64,000 bases of DNA from Pontederia crassipes (lineage: Eukaryota > Streptophyta > Magnoliopsida > Commelinales > Pontederiaceae): assembly GCA_030549335.1 (NCBI GenBank), contig CM060189.1, positions 52,794,917 through 52,858,916 of the forward strand, written 5' to 3'. The translations under genes and the position numbers were made by a program. Within the stretch, counting starts at the first letter, position 1, and every line of letters begins with the position of its first letter. Of this stretch, positions 32,611 to 45,104 are shown one piece after another. Under the pieces are notes generated by a model. That model saw only the letters and a program-made list of their open reading frames with translations, was not told the DNA's origin and ran no database searches.

Positions 32611-33262
32611 GGGTGTGTTTGGCGGCAGAAGTTTTCCCTCTGCCAAATACCCTTCTTGACAGGAACTTTTGAAATTTCTGCCACGTAACATCTCCGTCGA
32701 ATTTTTTTGTTAAAGTTCTTGAAAAAAGTTCTCACCAATCGGAAGAACTTTGCAAGTGACATAAACTTTTCCAATACTTCCTCCGCTCTCGGTCGTTCTC
32801 CTCCCGCTCATTCGCTTCGCATCCGGATTTATCGCCTCCGTCACTCTCTTCGCCTTTTCCCTCCTCTATGCAGATGAAGAAGTAGTGCAGCACCGCCCAG
32901 GTTGTTGGACTGGACAGGCGCAGGGATAGTCGCGGTCGTAGCCGTGCTCAATGGGCGTGCGCGGAGGGCATCCAGGAGTACGTCACACGCAAATGGCGGG
33001 GGCCGTCATCATGGTCAGTGATGGTGGAGCATGGGAAGGGGTTGGGAGAGATGGTGTGGGAGTGGACGAGGAGACCAAAGGAAAGAAGCCGAACCTCGGA
33101 TCGGACGGCCATCTTCGAAGGCCACCAAGAAGAATGAGTTTGAATGTCCAAAGTTTTGATGCCCAAGAACTTCTTCGTCAAACACTTACGAGAACTTGAC
33201 CATCACATCATTGAAATTCCAAGAACTTTAAGGAACTTTAGTTCCCCAATCCAAACACAGTC
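32611..33262. mobile_element. Terminal-inverted-repeat element with GC-rich core, about 650 bp
   Basis: The left end GGGTGTGTTTGG and the reverse complement of the right end, GACTGTGTTTGG, are inverted. Further inward AAGTTCTTG and GGAACTTT-type words recur in inverted order at both sides. TGTTTGG termini are common in plant Harbinger/Tourist and related elements. The target duplication is not clear (AAT left, AAG right). The core (32,770-33,170) is much richer in G+C than the flanks and reads open for 82 codons (32,951-33,199), possibly captured host sequence; I do not recognise a product. Confidence 0.5.
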
Positions 33263-33894
33263 AAGAAGAAGATCTTACACATTCGGATGCACAAAAAAAA
33301 TAGGAAGAAATTGGACGTTCTGAGGTCCAGTCCAACGACTGCAAAAAGATTACATTCTCGCCACCAATATAATATCTCAGATTTTACAATAAGGATAATT
33401 TAGTCTTTTGTCTGACATCACGTCTCTCCTCTATATAAAGACTTCAAATCCCCTTATTGATCTCTTTTCTCCAATTTCTCACCTCATGACTAGGGTTTGA
33501 GGAAGGAGAACAAGAGGAATAAGGAGGAAGAAAAAGAAGGATCTAAGAGAAAATATGTAAGAGGAATCTAATTCCTCTCTCCTCTATCAATATTTGTATG
33601 TTCGGATTGAGAAATTCAAGGACACCCTAGTCCATTGATGAAATTATGATTGAGGGTTCATACAGTAGACCTGAAAAGTTTTAATATATGATTCATGCTT
33701 TTGAATTACCATGTCTAGATACATGTGTTAGGATTCCATATTGAAATTATGGATGAACCCCATATTTGAAAGAACGAATTATTTCGTATGATTTTAATAT
33801 GTTTTTTATGCCCATTGGTTTATAGATTATGCATAGAACTTTTAGAATGCTTTGTATTGTGTTTCCTCAAAATTACATCGAAAATATTGCAGAA

Positions 33895-34125
33895 CACGAC
33901 CACAATACGGGCTAGAGGGCATTAATATGGGTAAGAGGGCAAAAATTACGAACTTTCAATTTTTTCTACAACGAGCCTGATATGACCTAAAAGACATTAA
34001 TATGACTTAGAGGGAAAAAATGCATGTTGTCAGTATTTTCTACTGCTAATACGACTTGAAGGGCATTAATATGATCTTGAGGATTTTAATACGGGCTAAA
34101 AGGTAAAAATATGACTTGGCTGTAT
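33895..34125 (+). repeat. Degenerate short repeat, ATTAATATG-GAGGGCA units
   Basis: Five to six loose copies of a 20-25-bp word: AGAGGGCATTAATATGGGTA (33,913), GACATTAATATGACTTAGAG (33,992), AAGGGCATTAATATGATCTT (34,056), and variants TTTTAATACGGGCTAAAAGG (34,084) and ACAATACGGGCTAGAGG (33,901). Confidence 0.6.
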
Positions 34126-34383
34126 TTAGTCTTTGTAGATGCGATTGGTACTAAACTTCGTGAGCTTTCCCTACTATATGTTAAACTTATTTTCAAGATA
34201 TTCATATTATATTAATGCTTGATTATTGTATATGAACTTAGATATGTGAAATGCATGCACAATCATAATTAGATTAACAATTGAAGATTGAGCGACGTAA
34301 TTAATTGTTGTTTGAAAAGCATAAACCTATTTGTGAATGATGTTACACGTCGCCCCTCAATGACCTTTTATCGAATTTTCTCC

Positions 34384-34513
34384 GAAATGATCGTTGCACA
34401 CATCGACAATGTTGTGTCATTCCTATGTCGCCCTCGAGTGAGAGTTTTTCAGAATGATCGTTACATATATTGACAACAGTGTGTGCATTCCAATGTCACC
34501 TTCGGACGAGAGT
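34384..34513 (+). repeat. 65-bp imperfect tandem duplication
   Basis: GAAATGATCGTTGCACACAT ... CCTATGTCGCCCTCGAGTGA (34,384-34,445) recurs as AGAATGATCGTTACATATAT ... CCAATGTCACCTTCGGACGA (from 34,451). Confidence 0.65.
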
Positions 34514-35649
34514 GGAACATTGTGTCTCCTATTATGAGGGCAATGACATAAATTTCAACTATCAAAAGATATAATGTTAAAAAAGGTCAATGACCGAATG
34601 AATGAAAAGATGTCCCACGAAAGTGAAGTCTCACAAGATGAAGCAACCATGAGGAAAAGGTATTGAGGCAATGTTATGGTAAGTGTACATCACTTATGTT
34701 CCTATTAAATGAATGGATTGAATTGATGATTGTTATGAATGTCCATACTAAATGTATGATGATAGGATTACATATCTCACATGCTATTATATTATTAATG
34801 TATGATGATAGAATGATACTGTTGAATGACATATAGATCACATGTTAAGTGCACGGCATGCATATTATTTTCTTCTTATTACATGATGCATATCATGTAG
34901 TATCATGTTTAAAATCATAGCATCACATTGCATGACCTTTATATACTCTAATAGAAAAATCATGCACCCTAGATCCGTGCATATAACTAAAGTATGAATG
35001 ATGACGACTCAGCTCATGACGAGAAAGATTACACAATGGTCTAAATTTTAAGAGTCATAATTTTTCATTATGTTTTCTAAAGATGTTTTAGTAATGATTT
35101 TACATGCGTTTTCAATTCTAATAACAGTACTTTGATGTTTTTCAAAATCTTTCGCTATATTTAAAAAGAGTCATTTTATCTTATCTCATTGATTATGTTT
35201 CCGCTGCAATAATTGAATATTATATTTTATTATGATTATGTGATGACGAAAGAGCTAACACAATCGAATAATCTAATTGCCCTTGACATTTGGGAATTAA
35301 ATTTTGGGAAGTTACAATCAATGCATGTGTACTGTAATTGTGTTATCGTGATTAATTTTTCTATGATAAGTCTGAAATGAGTTCCCTTGGGAGATATTTC
35401 GATAATATTTTTATTTTGTCATACTAATTCCTTCAATTGGTATGATAGCTAAATTAACTTTCCTCATTTCATTTTTAGACCTGCCTACTTTTTACGTGTT
35501 CGGTTATGCAATCAAAACTGAAGAACCAAATATTTTGTTTTGTCAAATTTTGTACAAAATTCACTCAAAAATTATTGTAAACTATTTTTTATTTTTCAAT
35601 TTTCCAAAAAAAAATTTTGTTTGGCTGTTAAAAAAGGAAAAACTACTGC

Positions 35650-35992
35650 AGGTGCGGGGCGCCATAGACGCGCACCGGCCTAAGGCCTGCAGCGTGGCGT
35701 CACCTCACGCAGGCCTCACGCACGGGACTCGGCCCAGTGTCGGGGGCTAACCGCTCAGGCGCCGCGTGCCGCGCAAGCGTGCGTGGGCGTCGACCCACTG
35801 CCGACTGCCGAGCGCTGCACGGCGCAGGCTTGCGGGCCTCAGCGCGCAGTACTGCGTAGCCGAGCGGGCCTCGACCAGCCGCCAAGCGCCGCACCGCGCA
35901 GGTGCGCGCTGGCCTAAAGCCCGCTGTACTGTGCAAAGGCAGGTGCAAAACGCATGAGGGCCTCCGCCCGTTGTGCGCAGGCCCTTAACAGT
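35650..35992. other. GC-rich island in AT-rich repeat DNA
   Basis: About 340 bp of clearly GC- and CpG-rich sequence, dense in GCGC, CGCAGGC and GGGCCTC words, embedded in DNA that is about three quarters A+T on both sides. Recurring words such as GCCGCGTGCCGCGCA, GCGCTGCACGGCGCAGGC and GCGCCGCACCGCGCAGG suggest internal degenerate repeats. Frames are open on both strands (up to 119 codons) simply because stops are rare in such sequence; none resembles a protein I know. Confidence 0.6.
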
Positions 35993-38900
35993 CATATTTT
36001 TTAAAAAAAAAAGCAATTTAAAAACCAATAAATAGGAAAAAATAAGAAATATATATATTTTTGGACTCATAAAATTCATAATTATTTTATAAAAAATATG
36101 TGTCATATATGTTTGACATAAAATGCATTTTATATGATGATTAACTTTATTTGTGTTATAATGTTATGATAAATATATATATATGAGAAATTAGATTACT
36201 TCTAATTTATGCACATTATTGAGTTAGAAAATTATTCACAATTTTCTTCAAGTTTCAGAATATTTAAATATTAATATTTAGCTTCATGAATATTAATTTT
36301 GCATATTGTGTCATGTAATTGTTAATTATTGATACTTACATAAATTATCATGTCACGTTTATTTGAGTATAAGTGAAATGTCCTTAAATTAAAAAGTTAA
36401 TACAAAAATAAGTGTATTGGAATTTTGTATTTTAGCAATTATGTGATAATTTATATGATAATAAATTTTTTTTGAAGAATCATCATGTAATGTGAATCAG
36501 AAAATTATTTGAATATTTTTTTAAAAAAATTATATGACATATGATTTATGCATTTTATTAGTACATGAAAGCATGGTGTTATTTTGTCATACATTATACA
36601 TGATTATGAATTTAAAGTAAAATTCATGCAGATATGTTATTGCATGATATTTTAATTAAATTTCCATATGACATTGGTTTTTATTCAAATAATTTAAAGT
36701 AAAAGTATGACACGTGTGAATTTACATGATACTTGAACTATGAACATTAATTATTAGTTCATTATGTGAATTCAACTATATAATAAGAATTTATTTTCTT
36801 TATTAATGATGTGTGCATATATGAAATTATATTAAATATTAGGCATAATATGTTTTATGTTAATTTATAATTAATCAACTCACATAGTTATCTTTTTTGA
36901 CATATTTATTTAAATTTTCATGTGAAATATGCACACTATTTGTGACAATTTAAATTTCTTTCTGAATAGGAATATGCACATATATTTTTTTTTCTTGTAC
37001 ATGAAATATTTTGCATATTTTTTGACATGATGAAAATTAATGCAATAAAATTAATTAAGAATATATGCATGCTATTCTAAACTATTACTTCATGTACATG
37101 ATTGGAATTATGTGACATAAATGTTGAATTATGCATGTGAAAATAATGATTATTTGAATGCTTATTATCATACTTATGTTAATGATAATAGTGCAACAAA
37201 TAATATTCATTCACATATAAATGAATCGTATGATTATTTTGTGCGCCTATTATATCATGTTAAATTATTTTTTATGCATAAATATTTGTGAATTATGAAA
37301 ATGTGATATGTTTCATAAAACTTAAGATAACATAAGTTTGGAATAATTATGAAGCATAGGTTGTCCGAATAAGATTAATGCATTTAAATTATATGATGAT
37401 TATAATAGTAATTTTATTGAGTGGTGTGAGATGTGTACATATCTAAGAAAGTACCGTAAAGATATTATAAGCGAAAATTTTGATTCACCCTTTCCTTGTG
37501 TACTTACGTGGTGTATTGTTAACGCATTATCTAAAAAAATGTTTTGTTCACATGACACAATCACATTTTTTCAATTATTTTGGCGTCGGAGAATGGGTGA
37601 TGGTTTTCTAATTGAAACCTTGCAAATGCAAGAAAGAGCTCCATTGCATAACTCTAATTGTTATGGTCAAAATTTTTAAAATGCTATGCTAATCACATCA
37701 TATATTTTTTTAGATAATTTTAAATTTTCATTTAAGAATAGTACCTTGGCGCAACATATTTTTTTAATGAATAATAACTATTTTTCAAATAGTGGAGAAA
37801 GAGTGGGAGCATAGAGATCATCTCGATATTATTGTTTTAAAAATATTATTTTTTCATTATTTATGAATATATGCGATATGAAGACATGTAAAACTAATAC
37901 GTTTCTCTTATATGATTTGACCATATATCATGATGTAACACTAACATTCTTTGCAATATGTAGAATCGTAGATCACAATCATTATTATGATTTCTCACGA
38001 TCTTGTGATGACGAAATCATCAAGAAAGAAATGCCATTTGCATAAGTTTTGTTCACACCAAAATGTGTTATATATATGTATATGATGACAAACTTGACGA
38101 TTGAGCGAGAGAATCTTAATTATACCTTTTGCAATGACCACGTGATAGTGATTCTAAATTACTCACTTTCAATGAGCACATATGCTTGATGTTTAGTGGA
38201 AACTCAAATGTTTTGACAAAGTTGTGATTTATTCAAAGAATGATATCAATATATTATTAACATTAAAATAAATATTGTTGTATGTCTTAAGAAAAGATCA
38301 TAGTCCAATGAACAATGTACAAATATTAAGAAGAGCTCATGCTACTCGCATCGACATGGGAAGCACAGTGATATAGTTAATAAAAGCAAAGCAATGTATT
38401 CCACATGTGGCAAATACAATATTTTTTGCTCGTGATTGCACTAAATTGAAAAATATTAATATCACTTTATGATAATGTTGTTTCATTATGGAATATCATC
38501 CTTTGTGTTTTGTAAATTCTTGAAGTAACTTATAAAGAATCATGAATTCTTTATATGACTGAGTTGTTAAAGTCAAAGGTGGTAATTGGAAACAACATAA
38601 AGTGAAAGTTAAAAAGATTATGACTTACAAAAAAATTGCAATAGAATGATATTTTATCTTCATTATCCTATTAACTACACCCTTGTTTATTAGTGGTATA
38701 TTTATAGTATCTACATTTTATGTTTTTTTAACAAATGAAACTACGTATTTACTTTTCTTATTGAATGAAGTCCTTTTACAATAATATTTTTAAAAATGAT
38801 TTTCTATTTATTGATTACTATAAGGTTTCAAGTTGACTATTTATATCATATATGATATAAATAAGTATGAAACAAGTCTTGGCTAGTCAATTTGCGACAT

Positions 38901-40549
38901 TCATAGGCAATATAAAATTATACTAGCTAGAGAAATATCTTTTTCTCTAAAGTTATTTTGCTTATTTTTTGTGACAATGTTTAATAGACAAGAAATAATA
39001 ACTTAGATGAATGTTATGCCGTGTTGACAAAATCGTTATTACAAAATGATTGAAACTTATTTAAATAGTCTAGTATAATTATGAGGTTAATAATATTATG
39101 TAATAATGTGTTTTGCAAATATGTTGAAACCAAAAATCTACTTAATGTATTTTTTGAAGTAGAATGGAGCAAATAAATTTCCAAATTTTATATTTAGAAT
39201 GTTGTTATATTTAGTGTGGCCCACAACTTCAAAGCAATAAGAGTTACTGAAATAATAAGTAGAGATGTTGCATTTATAAATATTTTCTAGTCTAAGCGAG
39301 ATCAAGTAATATCTTTACTTGAAAAATTGGATATTTTGAGTTGAAAATGCATGTAGATTTATTTGTGATGACTATGTCTATTCTCAATCCGAGTGGGAGC
39401 AATTTATAGCTCACTCATAATGAATGTTCATTTGCTAAAACATATGAGTAATATTTCACGTTGTCAATTCGATATCGAATGACTATATAAAATGAACATG
39501 AACCTTAATAAATGATGGAAGTTATCTCATGCTTATATAAAGAAAGCAAATTAATGCAAATAGTTGAAGTCAAAGAAAGAAAATCAAGTTAGACACTTGT
39601 TCATCCGCATTGCTGAAAGACAATAAGAAACATAAGTGTTTAAAATAAATTAATGTAGATGATAAGTATTTTAAAAGTCATGAAATGCAATAGTTGTAAA
39701 AGGGGTGCTAACTATAAAAAAATATTATATTTTCTCTTGTTCGTCAAAAGGTTAGATATTGTTTCACATATGTATTAAATAAAACTTATATAAAACGATT
39801 TGAATGCTTCAGTATAAAAGTATTGAGCGCAATATGTAGATCGTAACGATTCATTTATGAATTCAATATTCATCTAAATAATCATATAAGTATTATTATG
39901 TGTGTATCTACTTTTTTATGGATAAATATGTCATCGTGATATTACATGTAAAGTAATATTTTGAATAGCTACAAGTAATAATGGATTCTTCTATTAATGT
40001 AAATTTAATATCTTTTTAAAAAGATAACATGCAGTCATTCACACTTGGTGTGAAATTTACATACGAACACTCCAAGTAAGATTATTGTTTTATGATGTGG
40101 AGAAATAATATACACTTTTTTTACTATGTTTATTATGCATTTTATCTTTATTTTTTCAGTATTCTAATGCATGTCTACACACTTTATTATTGCTTTTTTT
40201 GCTTTTAAAAATTTCTCCACACCATTTGTTATAAAAATGAAAATTTAATGTTTTGGGGTTAAAACACTACTATTTTTCTTATTTTCTGTGTATTTGTGGT
40301 ATCTCGAAATCTCAGCTATTTTTTAGGTGAAGAGCTATTCGAGAAAGCAATAATTAGGGCGCCATTTAAAGAAAAGACAATGAGTGGGGCACTTGGGCAG
40401 AGATGACACCCACTTCGTCTCTTGAAAAAAAATAGTCATTAGAAGACAAAAAAAGAACTTGCATAGTCAAATTTGTAGTTATTTTTTATGCAGACAAAGG
40501 AAGCTTCCTCTAGTACAAAAATGAGTAGAACAAAGTATCAGGTGAACAT
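35993..40549. other. Very AT-rich, gene-free stretch
   Basis: About 4.5 kb of strongly AT-rich sequence with frequent TATGCAT, TTATGATTAT and CATGATA words and no frame longer than about 80 codons. It probably consists of old transposon remains, but I recognise no domain on either strand. Confidence 0.5.
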
Positions 40550-41725
40550 TATTGGAGCAAAGATTTAATGACATATAAAATTATATTTTGATGATACAAA
40601 TATCGAAAGATTGAAGTTAAACACTGAAAAATTTTAAAGAAAAAGAAATAACTTTATGCACTACACTTTAATTAAATAATTGACTATAATCATATTAGAT
40701 TCTGGATGAATCATAAATATCAAAGTTATAGAGAATTCTGTTAACTATCCATAGAATAAAAAATTATCTAATTTGGATAATAGTGTAAAAAGTTATGCTC
40801 AAAATAGTTCAGGTAGGTCAACCTACCGGTTGATAGGATGAAAGCCGATCGAGACAACACCAGTCGACCGATCCAGTATATCGGTCGACCAATCAATACA
40901 TGAGCTGCTCAGTTCCATGATGAGATTATACAATCAACGCCGAAATGATACCGATCGATTGATCAGCTGGAGTCAGTGAAAAAAATAAGTGCAACGGTCA
41001 TATAGACCGGTCAACCGGCCCATTAATGCGGTCGACCGGTCCCAGCTGGAATGAACAGTAATGATTATTTTTCAAAGAGAAAAATGTCAAATAATTTTTG
41101 AACGAATTTTTCACATGTTGAAGCCTATAAAAGGAGTGTCAAATCCAGAAGCAAAGCCACTCATCCAAGCATTGAAGCAAAACTTCAAGAAATCAAAAGA
41201 ATATTTTTTCCTTGAAGTTATCATTTTAAGTTTTCTTTTCTTTTTCTATTCTCTTCTTGTGAGCATTCCATTGTAAAAGAGAGAAATCATTTTCAGAAAG
41301 ATTGTGAGAGCTCCTGTGTGAAAAATGTTTCAAATCTTATCTCTTGAGCGAGAGAAAATATTAGCTTCTTAGAATGAGAGGTTACATTACCTCTCGAAGC
41401 GGAGAAAAGATGGTTGATATGAAGGGCGTTCTTCCTTGTCCCAATTGGAATTAAGAAAGAGTTTAGTGAAATCTCCGATAGTCTCGAGTTCGAGAAGTCG
41501 GAGTGGAGACGTAGGCCAAGGTATGACCGAACTTCATCAATAATCGCTGTGTTCTTTATGTTTGTCTTCTCTCTCTTCCTCTCATATTATGTTTATGATT
41601 TGAATTGCTTTGATTTAAAAGAATTAACGAATCGATTTTAAGTTTTTGCCTTGATTTTCGTGAAATCGATACTTTTATTTGAAACATCAATTCACCCACC
41701 TCTCGGTGCCATTTGGGATCCTACA
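40550..41725 (+). repeat. 5' LTR of the gag-only element
   Basis: 1,176 bp. TATA-type box CCTATAAAAGGAG at about 41,125-41,137. Upstream, 40,815-41,045, is a cluster of CpG-rich palindromic words (CAGTCGACCGATC, TCGGTCGACCAATC, ACCGGTCAACCGGCC, CGGTCGACCGGTCC). Confidence 0.9.
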
Positions 41726-41727
41726 AT

Positions 41728-41739
41728 TGGTATCAGAGT
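41728..41739 (+). other. Primer-binding site, initiator-Met tRNA type
   Basis: TGGTATCAGAGT two bases after the LTR; the canonical plant sequence is TGGTATCAGAGC. Confidence 0.85.
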
Positions 41740-41919
41740 AGGTTGTTCTTGTTTGAAGATCTAATCATTTTGATATCTAATCATTTTAAGATTTAATCAT
41801 CTTATTTTAAAGATTTAACCATCTTAAGAGTTATGACATCGTGGATTGAGTTTTGCCGAAGGACAATCAATTAGTCGTCCACCTCCTTTAAATACATCAA
41901 ATTTTTTATATTAAAAAAA

Positions 41920-43330
41920 TTAGAATTCAAGCATACATTTATTCTATTGATATTGACATGTGGGACATCGTTGAAAAATGTTATTATCTACATAAAAAAT
42001 TACATACATATTATAGAGAATTTTTTTTGAAAAACTTCATTGGAAAGCCAAAAACATTTTTTATTGAGCTTTGGATTTAATAAAATTTAATCGTATTTCT
42101 AATTATGAAAGTATAACTGAGATTTGGAACAAATTCATCACTACTTATGAAGGAACCGATAAAGTTAAAGAATATATATTGAATATTCTAAAACATCATT
42201 ATGATTTTTTTTCAAAATGTATGAAAATGAATCCATAAATGATATGGTTGCTCGATTTAATGATATTGTGAATGGCTTAGCCTCATTGGGAGAGCTAAGA
42301 ACTAAATCTCAAATAGTGAAAAATATTCTCAGGTCTCTTTTCTCCAAATGACATACGAAGAGGATCGTGATTGAAGAAAAAAATCTAAATAAATTGAATT
42401 TTGATGATTTTATTGGTTCATTTTTAACCTATGAGTTCTCAATCCAAGAAGATCAAGAAGAAAAAAGGCCCTAAGAAGAAAACATTGGCATTAAAAACAA
42501 ATGCAAAAGAAGAAGACTTAGGTGAAGAGAAAGTGAATAAAAAAACACTCGCTCGCTACACAAGAAAACTTGACAAAAATACCTCAAGTTGATAAAAAAA
42601 GAATGAGAAGAATGAGAAGCCAACTAGAAGAACATACAAACAATACAAAGAAGAGACATCTCATAAAGGTACAAAGAAAAAAAATATGAAAAGTCAAGTG
42701 AAACAATTAACTCGTCAAGCTCTTACAATGATGAAACATATTTATGCTTAATGACACACAATGATGAGGTAACTTCTAATTCTTCAATTTTAAATAATGA
42801 CTCATTGAGCTCTTCCGAAGAAAATCTTTCTTTAGATGTGAATAAAGAACTTTATTCACTTATAAAAAGATATTTTTCATTTAAATAGGAAAATGAAAAT
42901 TTACTACATGAGATTGAGAAATTAAAAGAAGAACATGATACATGTTTTATGGAAAATGAAAACCTGAAATATGAAATTGACACTTTGAAAATTACACATG
43001 CCTGTGATATTATAAAACTAGTATGTTCCTTAGAAAAACTAAAATAAGAAAATACTTTTTTTAAAAAATGCCTCTTTAAAAGATATACAAAATAAAATCA
43101 TGTCTCATGTAACGAAAAATAATCTTAGGAATTATTTTGGACATAAAATCTTTTATTGGAAATTCAATCATTCCTATGATAGAAAATCACTTATTACATG
43201 TTTTGCATGTGGATTTCATGGCCATTATGTTTATCAATGCAAAGTAGGAAAAACATTTCAACATGGCATAATTTGGATTCCAAAAAGAATAATGTCTAAC
43301 AAAGTATGACCCAAAGAAATTTGGATATCA
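41920..43330 (+). pseudogene. Decayed gag with CCHC zinc knuckle
   Basis: Broken plus-strand frames read IDIDMWDIVEKCYYLH near 41,950, copia-gag-like NMVARFNDIVNGLASLG-type text near 42,240-42,300, a lysine-rich region (42,430-42,700), an acidic and coiled-coil-like stretch (42,880-43,040), and a zinc knuckle CFACGFHGHYVYQC (about 43,200-43,240; CX2CX4HX4C intact). Several frameshifts and stops interrupt it. Non-coding sequence follows directly to the polypurine tract; no pol domain is seen. Confidence 0.75.
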
Positions 43331-43847
43331 AAAGTTACATAATTATTTTTACAGGTGTGACTCACACACAAAGCAAAGGACAAGTGAAAGTGAAAATGTG
43401 AGGGCACAAATGTTATGGTAAAATTATCATCTATTTTTTTATTTCACTCAAAAATTCAAAATTATTATTTCTTTGAAAAGAGAAAACATATAGATGAAAA
43501 TTGGTAATAATGATAGGAGGAGCATGTTAAATTTTATCATGGACATCATTGTTGTATCAAAGTTTTATGCAAAATTTTGATCCTTAATATGTTTTTTTTT
43601 CTTTCATCAAATTGTTTCCATTTTGTCATAATAAAATAGTCATAAATTATTCTTTTTTATGAAACAAAAGGGAGAGAAATATGATCTGAATATTACTTTA
43701 TATGAAGAGTTCCTTACAATCGAGACTTATGTGAATATCTATCAGTGTAAGGAAGGCTAAGTGTTGGAGGTAGTAAATTTGATTTTACAAGATTTTACAA
43801 CTTTTTCGCAACTTATATATTTTTCATATTTCTCAGTTTATCTTCAT

Positions 43848-43862
43848 AAAAAAAGAAGAGAT
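43848..43862 (+). other. Polypurine tract
   Basis: AAAAAAAGAAGAGAT lies directly before the 3' LTR start at 43,863. Confidence 0.7.
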
Positions 43863-45104
43863 TGTTAGAACAAAGTTTTAATGATATATAAAATTATATT
43901 TTGATGATACAAACCTCGAAATATTAAAGTTAAATGCTGAAAAAGTTTAAAGAAAAAGAGACAACTTTATGCACTATAATTTGATTAAAAATTTGACTAT
44001 GATCTTATTAGATTTTGGATGAATCATAAATATCAAACTTGTAGAGAATCATATTAGCTATCCATAGAATATAAGATTATCTAATTTGAATAATTGTGCA
44101 AAAAAGTTGTACTCAAACTAATGTAGGTCGGTCAACCTACCGATCGATAGAATGAATGCCGGTCGAGACAACACCGATCGATCGATCCAATATACCGATC
44201 GACCGATCAATACATGAGCTATTCAGTTCCATGATGAGACTATACCAGTCGACACTGAGATGATACCGATCGACCGACCAGCTGCGATCAATGAAGAAAA
44301 TAAGTGCAACGGTCATATAGATCGGTCGACTGGTACATTAATGCGGTCGACCAATCAGCTTCGGTCAGTGAAGAAAATAAGTGCAACGGTCATATAGACT
44401 AGTCGACCGACCAGTAACCCTGTTGGAATGAACAGTAACGACTATTTTTTAAAAAGAAAATTATGCAATAATTTTTGAACGAATTTTCCACATGCTGAAG
44501 CCTATAAAAGGAGTGTCAAAGTCAGAAGCAAAGGCACTCATTCAAGCATTGAAGCAAAACTTCAAGAAATCAAAAGAAGATATTTTTTTCTTAAAGTTAT
44601 CATTTTAAATTTTCTTTTCTTTCTCTCTTCTCTTCTTATGAGCATTCTATTATAAAAGAGAGAAATCATTTTAAGAAAGATTGAGAGAGCTCATGTATGA
44701 AAGAGATTCCAAATCTTACATCTTGAGCGAGAAAAAAGATTAGCTTCCTAAAAGAAGATGTTGCATTGCCTCTCGAAGCGGATAAAATGTGGTTAATGTA
44801 AAGGGTGTTCTTCCTTGCCCCATTTGGAATTAAGAAAGAGTTTAGTGAAATATTCGACGGTCTCGAGGTCGAGAAGTCAGAGCGGGAACGTAGGCCAAAG
44901 TATAACTGAACCTCGTCAATAACCATTGTGCTCTTTGTGTTTGTCTTCTCTCTCTCATATTATGATTATGATATGAATTGTTTTGATTTAAAAGGATTAA
45001 TGAATCAATTTTAAGCTTCCGCAATGATTTTCATGAAATCATTACTTTTATTTTAAACACCAATTCACCCCCTCCCCCCTCTTGGTGCCCTTTGGGATCC
45101 TACA
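43863..45104 (+). repeat. 3' LTR of the gag-only element, with internal duplication
   Basis: 1,242 bp, co-linear with 40,550-41,725 but longer. The extra length comes mostly from a 78-bp tandem duplication: GAAGAAAATAAGTGCAACGG begins at 44,293 and again at 44,371, where the 5' LTR has one copy. The palindromic GTCGACCGATC cluster is at 44,130-44,420. Confidence 0.9.

Larger units (their letters stand above)
33290..35318 (+). mobile_element. LTR-like decayed tract
   Basis: A TATA-type box CTCTATATAAAG near 33,430 is followed by a purine-rich leader (GAGGAAGGAGAACAAGAGG), and the tract ends in GGGAAGTTACA near 35,318, the kind of end (GTTACA) seen in large plant gypsy LTRs; the solo LTR at 50,942-53,476 has the same TGTAACA/TGTTA.A style. 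I could not find a matching TG start or target duplication. No coding sequence is present. Confidence 0.35.
40550..45104 (+). mobile_element. LTR retrotransposon with gag only, 4,555 bp
   Basis: LTRs at 40,550-41,725 and 43,863-45,104 (TGTTAGAACAAAG in the right copy, decayed to TATTGGAGCAAAG in the left; both end GGGATCCTACA). An initiator-Met tRNA primer site follows the first LTR and a purine tract precedes the second. Flanks AACAT (40,545-40,549) and AACTT (45,105-45,109) form a 5-bp duplication with one mismatch. The 2.1-kb interior encodes only a decayed gag with a zinc knuckle; protease, integrase, reverse transcriptase and RNase H are absent. Gag style and primer site suggest a copia-lineage parent. 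Confidence 0.9.

Noticed and set aside
35700-36106. Frames of 63-119 codons on both strands in the GC-rich island
   Set aside because: GC-rich sequence is poor in stops; the frames overlap on both strands, lack domains and sit in a repeat-like island.
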